Source: Mesorhizobium sp. B2-8-5
GTDB taxonomy: Bacteria > Pseudomonadota > Alphaproteobacteria > Rhizobiales > Rhizobiaceae
NCBI RefSeq assembly: GCF_006440675.2
Contig: NZ_CP083951.1
Span: 4,807,501-4,871,500, forward strand
Length of the DNA stretch: 64,000 nucleotides
Direction of reading: 5' to 3'
Part shown: positions 1 to 8,085 of the stretch, piece by piece
Numbering within the stretch: the stretch's first letter is position 1
Layout of the letters: each line of letters opens with the position of its first letter
The notes under the pieces: generated by a model
Database searches by the model: none
What the model was told of the DNA's origin: nothing
The model's input: the letters and a program-made list of their open reading frames with translations, nothing else
Position numbers and translations under genes: made by a program

Positions 1-483
1 GATCGGATCACGAAGCGCTGCCACGCCATCGATCAGTTGGTGATGCGATCCGAAATCGGGCCTCAGCGTGCTGGCCACGATCACCAGCCCACCGACCAGT
101 TCCGGATGCCGAGCGGCCAACGCGATCGACACCATGCCACCCAGCGAATGCCCGACGACGACCGGCCGCTCGAGCCGCAGGCGCCGGATCAGCCCGGCCA
201 TGTCGTCGGCGAAACCAGCGACGCCAAAACCCTCACCCGCCTGCGAGCCGCCGTGGCCACGCAAGTCCGGCATGATCAGCCGGCGGCCGGGAAGATGCGG
301 CGCCAGCAGCGAGAAGCTGCGGCTGGTGTCGGTGAAGCCATGCACAAGGACAAGCGGCGGCTCCGAACCGGCGATCTCGACATAGGCAAGATCGAGACCG
401 CCGACCTCGGCGATACTCTTGCGCCCGGCCCAGGCGGCCTGCTCTACCTCTTGCTCCTCAGACTCCGATCGCGCCGGCCTCAC
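1..483 (-). CDS. alpha/beta hydrolase, C-terminus cut by window edge
   Basis: Reading the minus strand from a GTG at 483 gives 161 codons with no stop before the window edge. The product has the alpha/beta-hydrolase layout: a strand with LVLVHGFTDT near residue 46 (oxyanion region), then DLRGHGGS, then the nucleophile elbow VVVGHSLGGMV near residue 112, whose Ser is the catalytic nucleophile. The Asp and His of the triad would lie in the missing part. The GTG overlaps the TGA of the upstream binding-protein gene (GTGA), so the two are translationally coupled. Substrate unknown; the operon suggests a link to choline or betaine-ester metabolism, which is inference. Confidence 0.8.
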   Translation of the reverse strand, partial: MRPARSESEEQEVEQAAWAGRKSIAEVGGLDLAYVEIAGSEPPLVLVHGFTDTSRSFSLLAPHLPGRRLIMPDLRGHGGSQAGEGFGVAGFADDMAGLIRRLRLERPVVVGHSLGGMVSIALAARHPELVGGLVIVASTLRPDFGSHHQLIDGVAALRDPI

Positions 484-1418
484 AGTCCGAGCTTTTCCCT
501 GACCGCGGCAAGACCGGGCTTGCCATCGAAGGTGGTGACGCCGGCAAGCCACGCATCGAGACGGTCCCTGTGCTGGGCGATCGACTTCAGCGCCCCGTCC
601 TCCGGCTTCATGCCGTCATTTATGAGGTAGCCCATGCCGACATTTTCCATGTCGATGTCGAAGGCAAGGTTCTTCAGAAACTTTGCGACGTTGGGGCATT
701 CCTGCAGAAAACCCTTGCGCACTTGCGTGGTCACGGTGGCTGCGCCGAAATTCGGGCCGAAGAACTTGTCGCCGCCGGTCAGATACTTGAAGTCGTACAT
801 CGTGTTCATCGGATGCGGCGCCCAACCCTGGAAGACGATGAACTGCTTCTCCTTGATCTCGTAGCCGACCTCCGAAAGCATGCCGGCCTCGCTCGATTCC
901 ACCACCTGCCAGCCGTCCAGGCCGTATTGCGGATCGGCAATGGCGTCCATCATGAGCTGATTGGATCCGGGCTCGATACCGTACATCTTCTTGCCGAACT
1001 TGTCGGCGAACTTGTGCAGGTCCGACAGGTCCTTGACGCCGGCATCCCAGACATAGGTCGGCACGGCGAAAGTGTATTTGGCGCCGACCAGGTTGACGCG
1101 CACATTCTCGATCGAACCGTCCTTCTTGTAGGGCTCGTAATAGGTGACCATCGCCGGATCCCAGTAGCCGAGGAACAGGTCGAGGTCTTTGTTCTTCATC
1201 CCCTCATAGATGACGTTGATGCCGAGCACTTCGCTCTGCGGCTCGTAGCCGAGCGCCTGGAGCAGCACCTTGGCCACGCCGGTGGTGAAGGCGAGATCGT
1301 TCCAGCCGGGCTCGGCCATGCGGACCGTTTTGCAGCTCTCGGCCTCGGCGGCCCGGGTCGCCTCGGAAGCCAGCATCAGGGCCGCGACACAGACGCCATT
1401 TGCAAGCATGCGCAACAT
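480..1418 (-). CDS. choX: ABC transporter substrate-binding protein, choline/glycine betaine type (ChoX-like)
   Basis: Periplasmic binding protein of the OpuAC/ChoX family for quaternary amines. I start it at the ATG at 1418 because AGGAG lies 8 bases upstream and the first residues (MLRMLANGVCVAALMLASEA) form a signal peptide; an upstream ATG at 1457 would place a polar stretch before it and sits inside the operator. Aromatic-rich stretches such as FLGYWDPAMVTYYEPY and FQGWAPHPMN match the aromatic-cage regions that bind trimethylammonium groups in this family. The 312-residue length is normal. It is divergent from a betI-like regulator, and its stop overlaps the start of a hydrolase gene. 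Permease and ATPase genes are not in the window, so they lie to the left or elsewhere. Confidence 0.85.
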   Translation of the reverse strand: MLRMLANGVCVAALMLASEATRAAEAESCKTVRMAEPGWNDLAFTTGVAKVLLQALGYEPQSEVLGINVIYEGMKNKDLDLFLGYWDPAMVTYYEPYKKDGSIENVRVNLVGAKYTFAVPTYVWDAGVKDLSDLHKFADKFGKKMYGIEPGSNQLMMDAIADPQYGLDGWQVVESSEAGMLSEVGYEIKEKQFIVFQGWAPHPMNTMYDFKYLTGGDKFFGPNFGAATVTTQVRKGFLQECPNVAKFLKNLAFDIDMENVGMGYLINDGMKPEDGALKSIAQHRDRLDAWLAGVTTFDGKPGLAAVREKLGL

Positions 1419-1442
1419 TTCGGTTCTCCTCATATCGGCTAT

Positions 1443-1478
1443 TGACCATTTGGTCATGTTATTGTCCCATTGGTCAAT
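1443..1478. promoter_or_regulatory. putative BetI-type operator pair
   Basis: The space between the divergent choX-like and betI-like genes holds a perfect dyad TGACCATTTGGTCA (1443-1456) and a second imperfect 18-bp dyad (1461-1478, 14 of 18 positions symmetric). The outermost half-sites ATTGACCA (1441-1448) and TGGTCAAT (1471-1478) also match each other. The position and symmetry suit a TetR-family dimer pair controlling both genes. The link to the adjacent regulator is inference. Confidence 0.55.
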
Positions 1479-1499
1479 TGTTGATCTGAGCGGACGAAA

Positions 1500-2150
1500 A
1501 TGTCAACATGGATTCGTCATGCGAGGATCGACCCGGTGAAACTCACGCGTCTCAGCGACATACGCCGCAAGGAGCTGCGGCAGGCGGCCTTCGCCGTTCT
1601 GGAGCGCGAAGGCATCGCCGGCGCGACGCTGGAAAAGGTCGCGGCCCAGGCCGGCGCGTCGAAGGGCATCGTGCTGCATTATTTCCGCAACAAGCAGGAG
1701 CTGTTCGAGCACGCCATGCGCGAGGCCAACGCCGTGCTCTGTCACGCGGTGGTCGCCAGGCTTCAGCGGGCGCGGACGCCGATGGAACGGCTGGATGCGG
1801 TGATCGAAGGCAATTTCGAGGAGCATTTGTTCCTGCCGCCGCTCTGCCATGCCTGGCTGTCACTCTGCGCCGAGGTGCCGCGCGACGAGAAATTGGCACG
1901 TATCCAGAAGGTGATCCACGCGCGCATGCGTTCGAACCTTTTATCCGGCCTGCGCGGCCTCGCTGCGCCGGAACTGGCCGAGGAGATCGTGCTTGGCGTC
2001 ACCGCTTTGATCGACGGGCTATGGCTCAGGCTCGGCCTGCAGCCGGGCAGCGTCACGCGCGAACAGGCCGTGCGCCAGGTCAAGGATTTCGTCGCGGGCC
2101 GGCTGGGCCTGCGCCAGCCCGCGCCGGTCGGGTTAGCCTCAGCCGGATAA
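1500..2150 (+). CDS. betI: TetR-family transcriptional regulator, BetI-like
   Basis: A 216-residue TetR-family protein. The N-terminal helix-turn-helix region has IRRKELRQAAFAVLEREG, then GASKGIVLHYFRNKQELFE, the typical TetR recognition helix; the arrangement and the IRR...HYF spacing resemble BetI, the choline-responsive repressor. The C-terminal half is the ligand and dimerisation domain. A GTG at 1536 (MKLTRLSDIRR) is an alternative start that aligns better with BetI proteins. It is divergent from the choX-like gene with dyads in between, so it probably represses that operon and itself and is released by choline. Confidence 0.8.
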   Translation: MSTWIRHARIDPVKLTRLSDIRRKELRQAAFAVLEREGIAGATLEKVAAQAGASKGIVLHYFRNKQELFEHAMREANAVLCHAVVARLQRARTPMERLDAVIEGNFEEHLFLPPLCHAWLSLCAEVPRDEKLARIQKVIHARMRSNLLSGLRGLAAPELAEEIVLGVTALIDGLWLRLGLQPGSVTREQAVRQVKDFVAGRLGLRQPAPVGLASAG

Positions 2151-2223
2151 GGTTCATACCGGCGATCGCTCCCGCGCTTGACCGTCCGCGTTGCTCAGCA
2201 CTGCATTCCCGCTCCAACGGCAG

Positions 2224-3195
2224 CTATACCCCCGGGAGAGCACTTGCGGTGCCGTCCCAGTCCTTGAAGCCGAGCGTTCCCACCTCATCGAGTATCTGCT
2301 CGCGGATCCAGCGATGCGGTGGCTCATCATCGCGGCGGGCGTGCCAGTACATTCTGACCGCCGGCGATGGTATCGGGATCGGCGCCCGATAGATGCCGAT
2401 CGGCAGGGATTTTGCCGCCGCTACAGCGAACTGCGTTGGAACCGCAGCCAGATAAGGCCCGTTCGCCACGGCCAGCGCGACGGCCTGGAAGTGCGGCAAA
2501 GCAAGCATGACGCGACGCGCCCGGCCCATCCTGCCCAGCGCATCATCGGTGAAGCCCGACATCGATCCATCGATGGAGCGCAGCGCATGCGGCAGCGCGC
2601 AGAACAGGTTGAGTGGCACCTCTTCGCCCTCGGCGATGCCGGCCTGGCCGAGCGCCGCATTGTCCTTCGCCGCGACAATGGCGAAGGGCGAGCCGAACAG
2701 CGCCACGCTTGAGACCCACTCCGCGACCTCCAGCGGGCGCTCCAGCGCAAGGTCGATCCGATCGTCCTGCAACAGCTTCGAGACGTCGCCGATGGCGCTG
2801 TCCAGGAAACGGAACGATACGCCGGGCGCCACCGCCGCAATGCGCGCGGCGAAGGGCGGCATAAGCAGCATTGAGAAGAAATCCGCGCCCATGAAGGTGA
2901 ATGTCCGTTCCAGCCTTGCCGGATCGAAATCGGTCGCCGGCTGAAAGGCGCGCTCGATCTCGCGCAGCGCCGCGCGCACCGGCTCCGCCAGGCTTTCGGC
3001 GCGAGGCGTCGGCACCATGTCGTTGCCGCGGCGCACGAAGAGCTGGTCGTTGAGCGCATGGCGCAGGCGGTTGAGCGCGGCGCTCACAGCCGGCTGGCTG
3101 AGGCCGATCTGCTCGCCGGCGCGCGTCACGCTCTTCTCGCACAGCAGCGCGTCGAGCACCCTCACCAGATTGAGGTCGAGCGCGTTCAAATTCAT
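2224..3195 (-). CDS. LysR-family transcriptional regulator
   Basis: About 323 residues with an N-terminal winged helix (LNLVRVLDALLCEKSVTRAG, then LSQPAVSAALNRLRHAL) and a C-terminal periplasmic-binding-like effector domain. The first stretch resembles the NodD/LinR branch of LysR proteins (FVRRGNDMVPTPRAE). I use the ATG at 3195 (MNLNALDLNLV), the usual beginning for this branch; an ATG at 3213 is also possible. It is divergent from the cupin gene across about 100 bases, which suggests it controls that gene. The effector is not known. Confidence 0.85.
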   Translation of the reverse strand: MNLNALDLNLVRVLDALLCEKSVTRAGEQIGLSQPAVSAALNRLRHALNDQLFVRRGNDMVPTPRAESLAEPVRAALREIERAFQPATDFDPARLERTFTFMGADFFSMLLMPPFAARIAAVAPGVSFRFLDSAIGDVSKLLQDDRIDLALERPLEVAEWVSSVALFGSPFAIVAAKDNAALGQAGIAEGEEVPLNLFCALPHALRSIDGSMSGFTDDALGRMGRARRVMLALPHFQAVALAVANGPYLAAVPTQFAVAAAKSLPIGIYRAPIPIPSPAVRMYWHARRDDEPPHRWIREQILDEVGTLGFKDWDGTASALPGV

Positions 3196-3297
3196 CGCAT
3201 CAATCCGCCCCATATGATCATTCGATTTCCATCACCGGCTCGTCCTTGCTTAGGTCGCCGTCGAAGCCGCTTTGTCGGCACTCAACAAGGGAGAGCA

Positions 3298-3783
3298 ATG
3301 ATGACAATGATCAACACGACGATCGCAGGCAAGGAACTCCTCTGGTTCAACAACACGCTCGTTGCCATCCAGGTTTCGTCGGCCGACGGCGAGGACGGCA
3401 TCTGCATCATCGAGCACCGCCAGCCCTACGGCGATTCCGCGCCGCTGCACGTGCACCGCAATGAGGACGAGGTGTTTCATATCCTCGAAGGCCGGATACG
3501 TTTTGTCGTCGACGGCCGCGAGCGGCTTGCCGGCGCCGGCGAAACGGTGCTCGCTCCGAAAGGCCTGCCGCACACTTACAAGGTCGAGTCTCTCGAAGGC
3601 GCCCATACGCTCACCGTCACGCGCGGTTCGGATTTCGAGACGATGGTGCGCAAGGCTAGCCGCCCTGCGGAGCGAGCCGAACTGCCGCCGGCGGCAGCGC
3701 CGACGCCGGAGATGATTGAGGTGTTGACGAGCCTGTGCGCCAAGAACGGCATCGATATTGTCGGGCCGCCGCTGGGGTGCTGA
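3298..3783 (+). CDS. cupin-domain protein
   Basis: A 161-residue single-domain cupin. The metal site is visible as PLHVHRNEDEVFHILEG (two His, Glu, then a third His) near residues 46-62, followed by the second cupin motif with PKGLPHTY near residue 85. GGAGAG sits just upstream of the ATG pair. The C-terminal tail (EMIEVLTSLCAKNGIDIVGP) is often seen in quercetin-dioxygenase-like cupins of soil bacteria. It is probably a metal-dependent enzyme or binding protein; the substrate cannot be told. The ISAs1-family element begins 16 bases after its stop. Confidence 0.75.
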   Translation: MMTMINTTIAGKELLWFNNTLVAIQVSSADGEDGICIIEHRQPYGDSAPLHVHRNEDEVFHILEGRIRFVVDGRERLAGAGETVLAPKGLPHTYKVESLEGAHTLTVTRGSDFETMVRKASRPAERAELPPAAAPTPEMIEVLTSLCAKNGIDIVGPPLGC

Positions 3784-3799
3784 TCTCCCCCCTTGTGGG

Positions 3800-4963
3800 C
3801 AGGGGAATCGCATATGGCGTTTTTGGGGTTGAGTTTAGGCTGAGAAAGGATTCTTTGGAGAGGCAGTTGAGCGAAGGAGCGACTGCCATTTCCTGTCTTG
3901 AGAGCTACTTTGGCGCGGTGCCTGATCCCCGCGCGCCCAACGCCACGCACCGGCTTGGCGACCTGATCGTGATGATGATCGCGGCAAGCCTGTGCGGTGC
4001 CAGTAATGCGACGGAATTTGCCTTGTTCGCACAGGAGCGCAAGCAAGCGCTGTCGCGGCTGATCGACTATGACGCAGCCCCCAGCCACGACACTTTCTCG
4101 CGGCTGCTGCGCCTGCTCGACCCGGAGGCCTTCGGTCGCGCTTTTGCCGCCTTTGCCGCCGCTTTCGCCCGAGCCAGCCGAGAGACGCCCGAGGTGGTAT
4201 CGCTTGACGGCAAGGTTTTGCGGCGGGCCTACGAGAAGGGCTTGGCAGCCAGTCCGCCGTTGACGGTGTCGGCCTTCGCGGCCGAGACCCGGCTGTGCCT
4301 GGCGGCAGTCTCGCCGAGTGATGGTGAGAACGAAGTCGAGGCCGCGCTCAAAGTCGTCGAACTCATTGATCTTACGGGCAGATTGGTCACCGCCGACGCG
4401 CTCCACTGTCATACCCGAATGGCTGCGGCCATTACCCAAAGAGGTGGCGATTACCTGCTTGCGCTGAAGGGCAACCGGCGTCATTGGCTGCGCCATGCCA
4501 ACTTGAAACTGGCCGACGCGACCCCTTCCATTGCCGAGCGGACCGAGACCAGCCACGGCCGCAACGAATGGCGGCAAGCCGAGATCGTGGCGGCGGCCGA
4601 GCCGCTGATGCCTGGCCACCTGGCCTTCATCCGCATCACCAGCCGACGCGATCAGGCCAAGCCGTTGATGCGCCTGTTCATGGCCTCCACGCTCATGTCG
4701 CCTCAGCAGGCGCTCGACCTCACTAGAGCTCATTGGCAGATCGAGAACGGCCTGCATTGGATGCTCGATGTTCATCTTGATGAGGATCTCAGCCGTGCCC
4801 GCAAGGACAATGCTCCCGCCAACACAGCCCTTCTCAATCGCCTCGCTAGAAACATCCTTCAGGCCGCCGATGCTGCCAAAGTCCCCATCAGTCATCGCAT
4901 CAAGAAATGCGCCTGGAACGACGACTATCTCATCAATGCGATCACTCATATGCGATAGCCCTG
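3800..4963 (+). mobile_element. ISAs1-family insertion sequence, 1,164 bp, with 10-bp target duplication
   Basis: The element is bounded by inverted repeats: left CAGGGGAATCGCATATG (3800-3816), right end complement CAGGGCTATCGCATATG (4947-4963), 15 of 17 identical. The 10-bp direct repeat CCCTTGTGGG flanks it at 3790-3799 and 4964-4973. It carries one transposase gene, whose stop lies in the right inverted repeat. Intact ends, duplication and reading frame indicate a recent and possibly active element. Confidence 0.9.
3867..4958 (+). CDS. ISAs1-family transposase
   Basis: About 363 residues. The N-terminus has the family signature FGAVPDPRAPN...HRLGDLIVMMI; the DDE catalytic domain follows with VVSLDGKVLRR (first Asp), VTADALHCH (second Asp) and HWQIENGLHWMLDVHLDED (Glu region). 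No ATG is available inside the element upstream of the conserved part; I choose TTG at 3867 because GGAGAGG lies just before it, and TTG at 3855 is a second option. It moves the element by cut and paste. It reads in the same direction as the cupin but has no shared operon. Confidence 0.88.
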   Translation: MSEGATAISCLESYFGAVPDPRAPNATHRLGDLIVMMIAASLCGASNATEFALFAQERKQALSRLIDYDAAPSHDTFSRLLRLLDPEAFGRAFAAFAAAFARASRETPEVVSLDGKVLRRAYEKGLAASPPLTVSAFAAETRLCLAAVSPSDGENEVEAALKVVELIDLTGRLVTADALHCHTRMAAAITQRGGDYLLALKGNRRHWLRHANLKLADATPSIAERTETSHGRNEWRQAEIVAAAEPLMPGHLAFIRITSRRDQAKPLMRLFMASTLMSPQQALDLTRAHWQIENGLHWMLDVHLDEDLSRARKDNAPANTALLNRLARNILQAADAAKVPISHRIKKCAWNDDYLINAITHMR

Positions 4964-5256
4964 CCCTTGTGGGGGAGATGGCCGGCAGGCCAGAGAGGGC
5001 GCTGTCCCGCCAGCCCATCGCTCCTGTTCGAAACAGCCCGAAGGATTTCCAAACGCCGTGATCCTTCGCGCCCCCCTCTGACCTGCCGGGCATCTCCCAC
5101 GAGGGGGAGATTGGCCGTCACCGCCGTCTCGCCCAGAGCGGGAAGGAAGAGGCGCGCCCTTCAACCGATTTGCATCTTCCCCGCCCGCAATCTCCGCTTG
5201 ATGCGGTTTGTGCAACGCGATACGCCCTTGCCCAAATCGACAGACGGAGACTTGCC

Positions 5257-6654
5257 GTGAGCGCTGAAAAGACCAGAACCGAAACCGATACGTTCGGCCC
5301 CATTGAGGTCGCGGCCGACCGCTATTGGGGCGCGCAGGCGCAGCGTTCGCTGGGCAATTTCAAGATCGGCTGGGAAAAGCAGCCGGCCTCGATCGTGCGC
5401 GCGCTCGGCATCGTCAAGCGTGCCGCCGCGGAAGTGAACATGGAGATGAAGCGGCTCGATCCGGCCATCGGCAAGGCGATCGTCGACGCTGCGCAGGAAG
5501 TCATCGAAGGCAAGCTCGACGATCATTTCCCGCTGGTCGTGTGGCAGACGGGTTCGGGCACGCAGTCCAACATGAACGCCAACGAGGTGATCTCCAACCG
5601 GGCGATCGAGATGCTCGGCGGCGTCATGGGTTCGAAGAAGCCGGTGCATCCGAACGACCACGTCAACATGAGCCAGTCGTCGAACGACACCTATCCGACG
5701 GCCATGCACATCGCCTGCGCCGAGCGGGTCGCGCATCACCTGATCCCTGCGCTGCATCATCTGCACAAGGCGCTCGACGCCAAGGCTCGCGCCTTCAATC
5801 ACATCATCAAGATCGGCCGCACGCACACGCAGGACGCCACGCCGCTGACCCTTGGCCAGGAATTCTCCGGCTATGCGGCGCAGGTCGCCTCCTCGATCAA
5901 GCGCATCGAGCTGACACTGCCCGGTTTGCAGGAGCTGGCGCAGGGCGGCACCGCCGTCGGCACGGGCCTCAACGCACCGGTCGGCTTCGCGGAAAAGGTG
6001 GCGGACCGTATCGCCGCCATCACCGGCATCGCCTTCGTCACTGCCCCGAACAAGTTCGAGGCGCTGGCGGCGCATGATTCCATGGTGTTCTCGCATGGTG
6101 CCATCAACGCGGCGGCCGCGGCGCTGTTCAAGATCGCCAACGACATCCGCCTGCTCGGCTCCGGCCCGCGGTCGGGTCTCGGCGAGCTGTCGCTGCCGGA
6201 AAACGAGCCGGGCTCCTCGATCATGCCGGGCAAGGTCAACCCGACCCAGTGCGAGGCGCTGACGCAGGTCTGCGTGCAGGTGTTCGGCAACAATGCAGCA
6301 CTTGCCTTCGCCGGCAGCCAGGGCCATTTCGAGCTCAACGTCTACAACCCGCTGATGGCTTACAATTTCCTGCAGTCGGTGCAGCTGCTGGCCGATGCTT
6401 CCGTCTCCTTCACCGACAATTGCGTGGTCGGCATCGAGGCGCGCGAGGACAACATCAAGGCCGCGCTCGAGCGCTCTCTGATGCTGGTGACGGCGCTGGC
6501 GCCGACCATCGGCTACGACAACGCCGCCAAGATTGCCAAGACCGCGCACAAGAACGGCACGACCTTGCGCGAGGAGGCCTTGGCCACCCGGCTGGTCAGC
6601 GAAGCCGATTACGATCGGCTGGTGCGGCCAGAGGACATGACGCATCCGGGGTAA
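5257..6654 (+). CDS. fumC: fumarate hydratase, class II
   Basis: Converts fumarate and L-malate reversibly in the TCA cycle, as a cytosolic homotetramer without an iron-sulfur cluster. The 465-residue product has all family landmarks: TDTFGPIEV at the N-terminus, [50 protein letters not shown], and the superfamily signature [11 protein letters not shown] near residue 318. GTG at 5257 is the start, preceded by ACGGAGA at 6 bases; the frame stays open further upstream but without homology. Flanked by repeats on both sides, so probably monocistronic. Confidence 0.96.
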   Translation: MSAEKTRTETDTFGPIEVAADRYWGAQAQRSLGNFKIGWEKQPASIVRALGIVKRAAAEVNMEMKRLDPAIGKAIVDAAQEVIEGKLDDHFPLVVWQTGSGTQSNMNANEVISNRAIEMLGGVMGSKKPVHPNDHVNMSQSSNDTYPTAMHIACAERVAHHLIPALHHLHKALDAKARAFNHIIKIGRTHTQDATPLTLGQEFSGYAAQVASSIKRIELTLPGLQELAQGGTAVGTGLNAPVGFAEKVADRIAAITGIAFVTAPNKFEALAAHDSMVFSHGAINAAAAALFKIANDIRLLGSGPRSGLGELSLPENEPGSSIMPGKVNPTQCEALTQVCVQVFGNNAALAFAGSQGHFELNVYNPLMAYNFLQSVQLLADASVSFTDNCVVGIEAREDNIKAALERSLMLVTALAPTIGYDNAAKIAKTAHKNGTTLREEALATRLVSEADYDRLVRPEDMTHPG

Positions 6655-7063
6655 GCACAGCTCCCCCATTCGACAGTTGCAGGCTGCCGCAGCCGATTTT
6701 GTCATTCAGGGCGAAGCAGAAGCAAAGCTCCGTCGCGGAGACGCTGGAATCCCTGCCGTTACCTCGGGCATGGGCACAGCGGAGCAGAATCTCCACCGCG
6801 GCGGCCGCTTTGAAGTCATGGAATGGATCCTCGGGTCTGCGCCGCGTCGCTTCGCTCCTTGCTTCGCCGTGGATGACGAAGCGATAGGGATTTTGCGGCA
6901 GCACAGTTTACTGCCTCATACCAATCCGCCGACATGATTTTCGCGCCCTCCCGGCAGATATCGAAACATCTTTCTGTGAACAATGTGTCGTCGCATAGGC
7001 GGCTTTGGTGAACAGTCCACATCGTCTATCTGACTGGGTATTCAACCCATTCGGAGAACCGCC
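6655..7063. repeat. 409-bp gene-free stretch with an intergenic repeat (family R4)
   Basis: No gene is visible between fumC and the first DoxX gene. Most of it (about 6700-6890) is a repeat whose core, 6833-6868 (from GGGTCTGCGCCGCGTCGC to CTTGCTTCGCC), recurs identically at 14573-14608. It includes short inverted arms such as GCGAAGCA and its complement. The last 150 bases are lower in GC and probably hold the DoxX promoter. Confidence 0.6.
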
Positions 7064-7486
7064 ATGTCCATCAACTCTTCCGTCGCCGGTACCGGCGCCC
7101 AGTCCAACAGTTCCACGACGATCCTGCTCGGCCGCATCCTGCTCGCGGCCATCTTCCTGCTTTCCGGCTTCGGCAAGCTCACCGCCATTTCCGGCACCGC
7201 CGGCTATTTCGGCGCGATGGGTCTGCCGGTGCCGACCGTGACGGCCGTTGTTGTCGGCCTGATCGAATTGCTTGGCGGGCTCGCTGTCCTGCTCGGTTTT
7301 CAGACCCGGATCGCCGCTTGGGTGCTTGCGATCTTCACCATTGCGACCGCTCTTGTCGCCCACACCGGTTGGGCCGATCAGAACCAGATGATCCATTTCA
7401 TGAAGAACCTCGCCATCACCGGCGGTTTCCTGCTGCTCGCCTCGTCCGGCGCCGGCGCTTATTCGATCGACGCAAAGCGCGCCTGA
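7064..7486 (+). CDS. DoxX-family membrane protein
   Basis: A 140-residue integral membrane protein of the DoxX type with four hydrophobic helices (about residues 19-37, 60-80, 88-105, 115-132). The sequence LLGRILLAAIFLLSGFGKL near the N-terminus and GFQTRIAAWVLAIF are family hallmarks. GGAGAACCGCC precedes the ATG. DoxX proteins are inner-membrane proteins, some linked to thiol/oxidative stress; the precise role here is not known. A paralogue follows after a terminator, so the pair arose by duplication but is probably transcribed separately. Confidence 0.85.
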   Translation: MSINSSVAGTGAQSNSSTTILLGRILLAAIFLLSGFGKLTAISGTAGYFGAMGLPVPTVTAVVVGLIELLGGLAVLLGFQTRIAAWVLAIFTIATALVAHTGWADQNQMIHFMKNLAITGGFLLLASSGAGAYSIDAKRA

Positions 7487-7569
7487 GGCACTGTTGTTTG
7501 ACGCAATTCCAGACGGAAAACCGCTTCGCACTTTTCCTGGAATTGCTCCCCTCCCAAGCCTTAAACGCG

Positions 7570-7599
7570 AGCGGCGCGGAATTTTCCGCGCCGCTTTTT
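7570..7599 (+). terminator. rho-independent terminator after first doxX
   Basis: AGCGGCGCGGA, loop ATTT, TCCGCGCCGCT, then TTTTC: a perfect 11-bp GC-rich stem followed by a T run, between the two doxX genes. Confidence 0.85.
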
Positions 7600-7658
7600 C
7601 GTTGCAGGCGTAGACTGCAGCGGCAGCCGGCCTCATACGCCGGCAAGGGAGGTCGGCC

Positions 7659-8081
7659 ATGTTTCGCAACGCGTTGCTTCTGGTCTCACGGCTTCTGTTG
7701 GCCGCGCTCTTCGTGCCGTCGGGCTTCCAGGCGCTCACCAATATCGGCGGCACGATCAGCTATTTCACGGGCCTCGGCCTGCCGCTGCCGACCTTGGCCG
7801 CTTGGGGCACAGGCCTGTTCGAGCTGATTGCCGGGCTTTTGATCCTTGTCGGTTTCCAGACGCGGATCGTGGCGCTTTTGCTTGCCGCCTTCTGTGTGGT
7901 TGCAGGTTTCATCGGCCATTACGGCCAAGGTGGTGAAGATGCGACCCTCGCCTTCCTGCACCAGCAGATGCTGATGAAGGACATCGCCATTGCCGGCGGC
8001 TTCCTGGCGCTCGCCATGGCCGGCGCCGGCGCATGGTCGGCGGACGGGCGTGGGTTCGGGATCGGCGCCGACGTCACCTGA
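7659..8081 (+). CDS. DoxX-family membrane protein, second copy
   Basis: 140 residues, the same length and layout as its neighbour, with RLLLAALFVPSGFQALTNIGG at the first helix and FQTRIVALLLAAF in the third. It lacks the extra polar N-terminus of the first copy and has a His/Gln-rich loop (LAFLHQQMLMK) before the last helix. Its stop lies 4 bases from the convergent ppx stop. Confidence 0.85.
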   Translation: MFRNALLLVSRLLLAALFVPSGFQALTNIGGTISYFTGLGLPLPTLAAWGTGLFELIAGLLILVGFQTRIVALLLAAFCVVAGFIGHYGQGGEDATLAFLHQQMLMKDIAIAGGFLALAMAGAGAWSADGRGFGIGADVT

Positions 8082-8085
8082 TCCG

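Larger units (their letters stand above)
3782..5111. repeat. intergenic palindromic repeat (family R1), interrupted by an insertion sequence
   Basis: The left end (3782-3799) and the remainder (4964-5111) together rebuild one copy of a roughly 160-190-bp repeat with hairpin ends (ATCTCCC...GGGGGAGAT) and inner inverted arms (CCGGCAGGCCAGAG and its complement near 5075-5092). The same layout occurs uninterrupted at 60232-60420. It resembles rhizobial RIME-type mosaics. No gene is visible in the unoccupied part up to fumC. Confidence 0.75.

Noticed and set aside
3576..5093. 505-codon minus-strand frame across the insertion sequence
   Set aside because: It runs through the inverted repeats and target duplication of the element and opposes the real transposase.
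3782..5111. CRISPR-like array suggested by repeated hairpins
   Set aside because: The repeats are single palindromic mosaics without regular spacers and recur in other intergenic gaps; no cas genes in the window.
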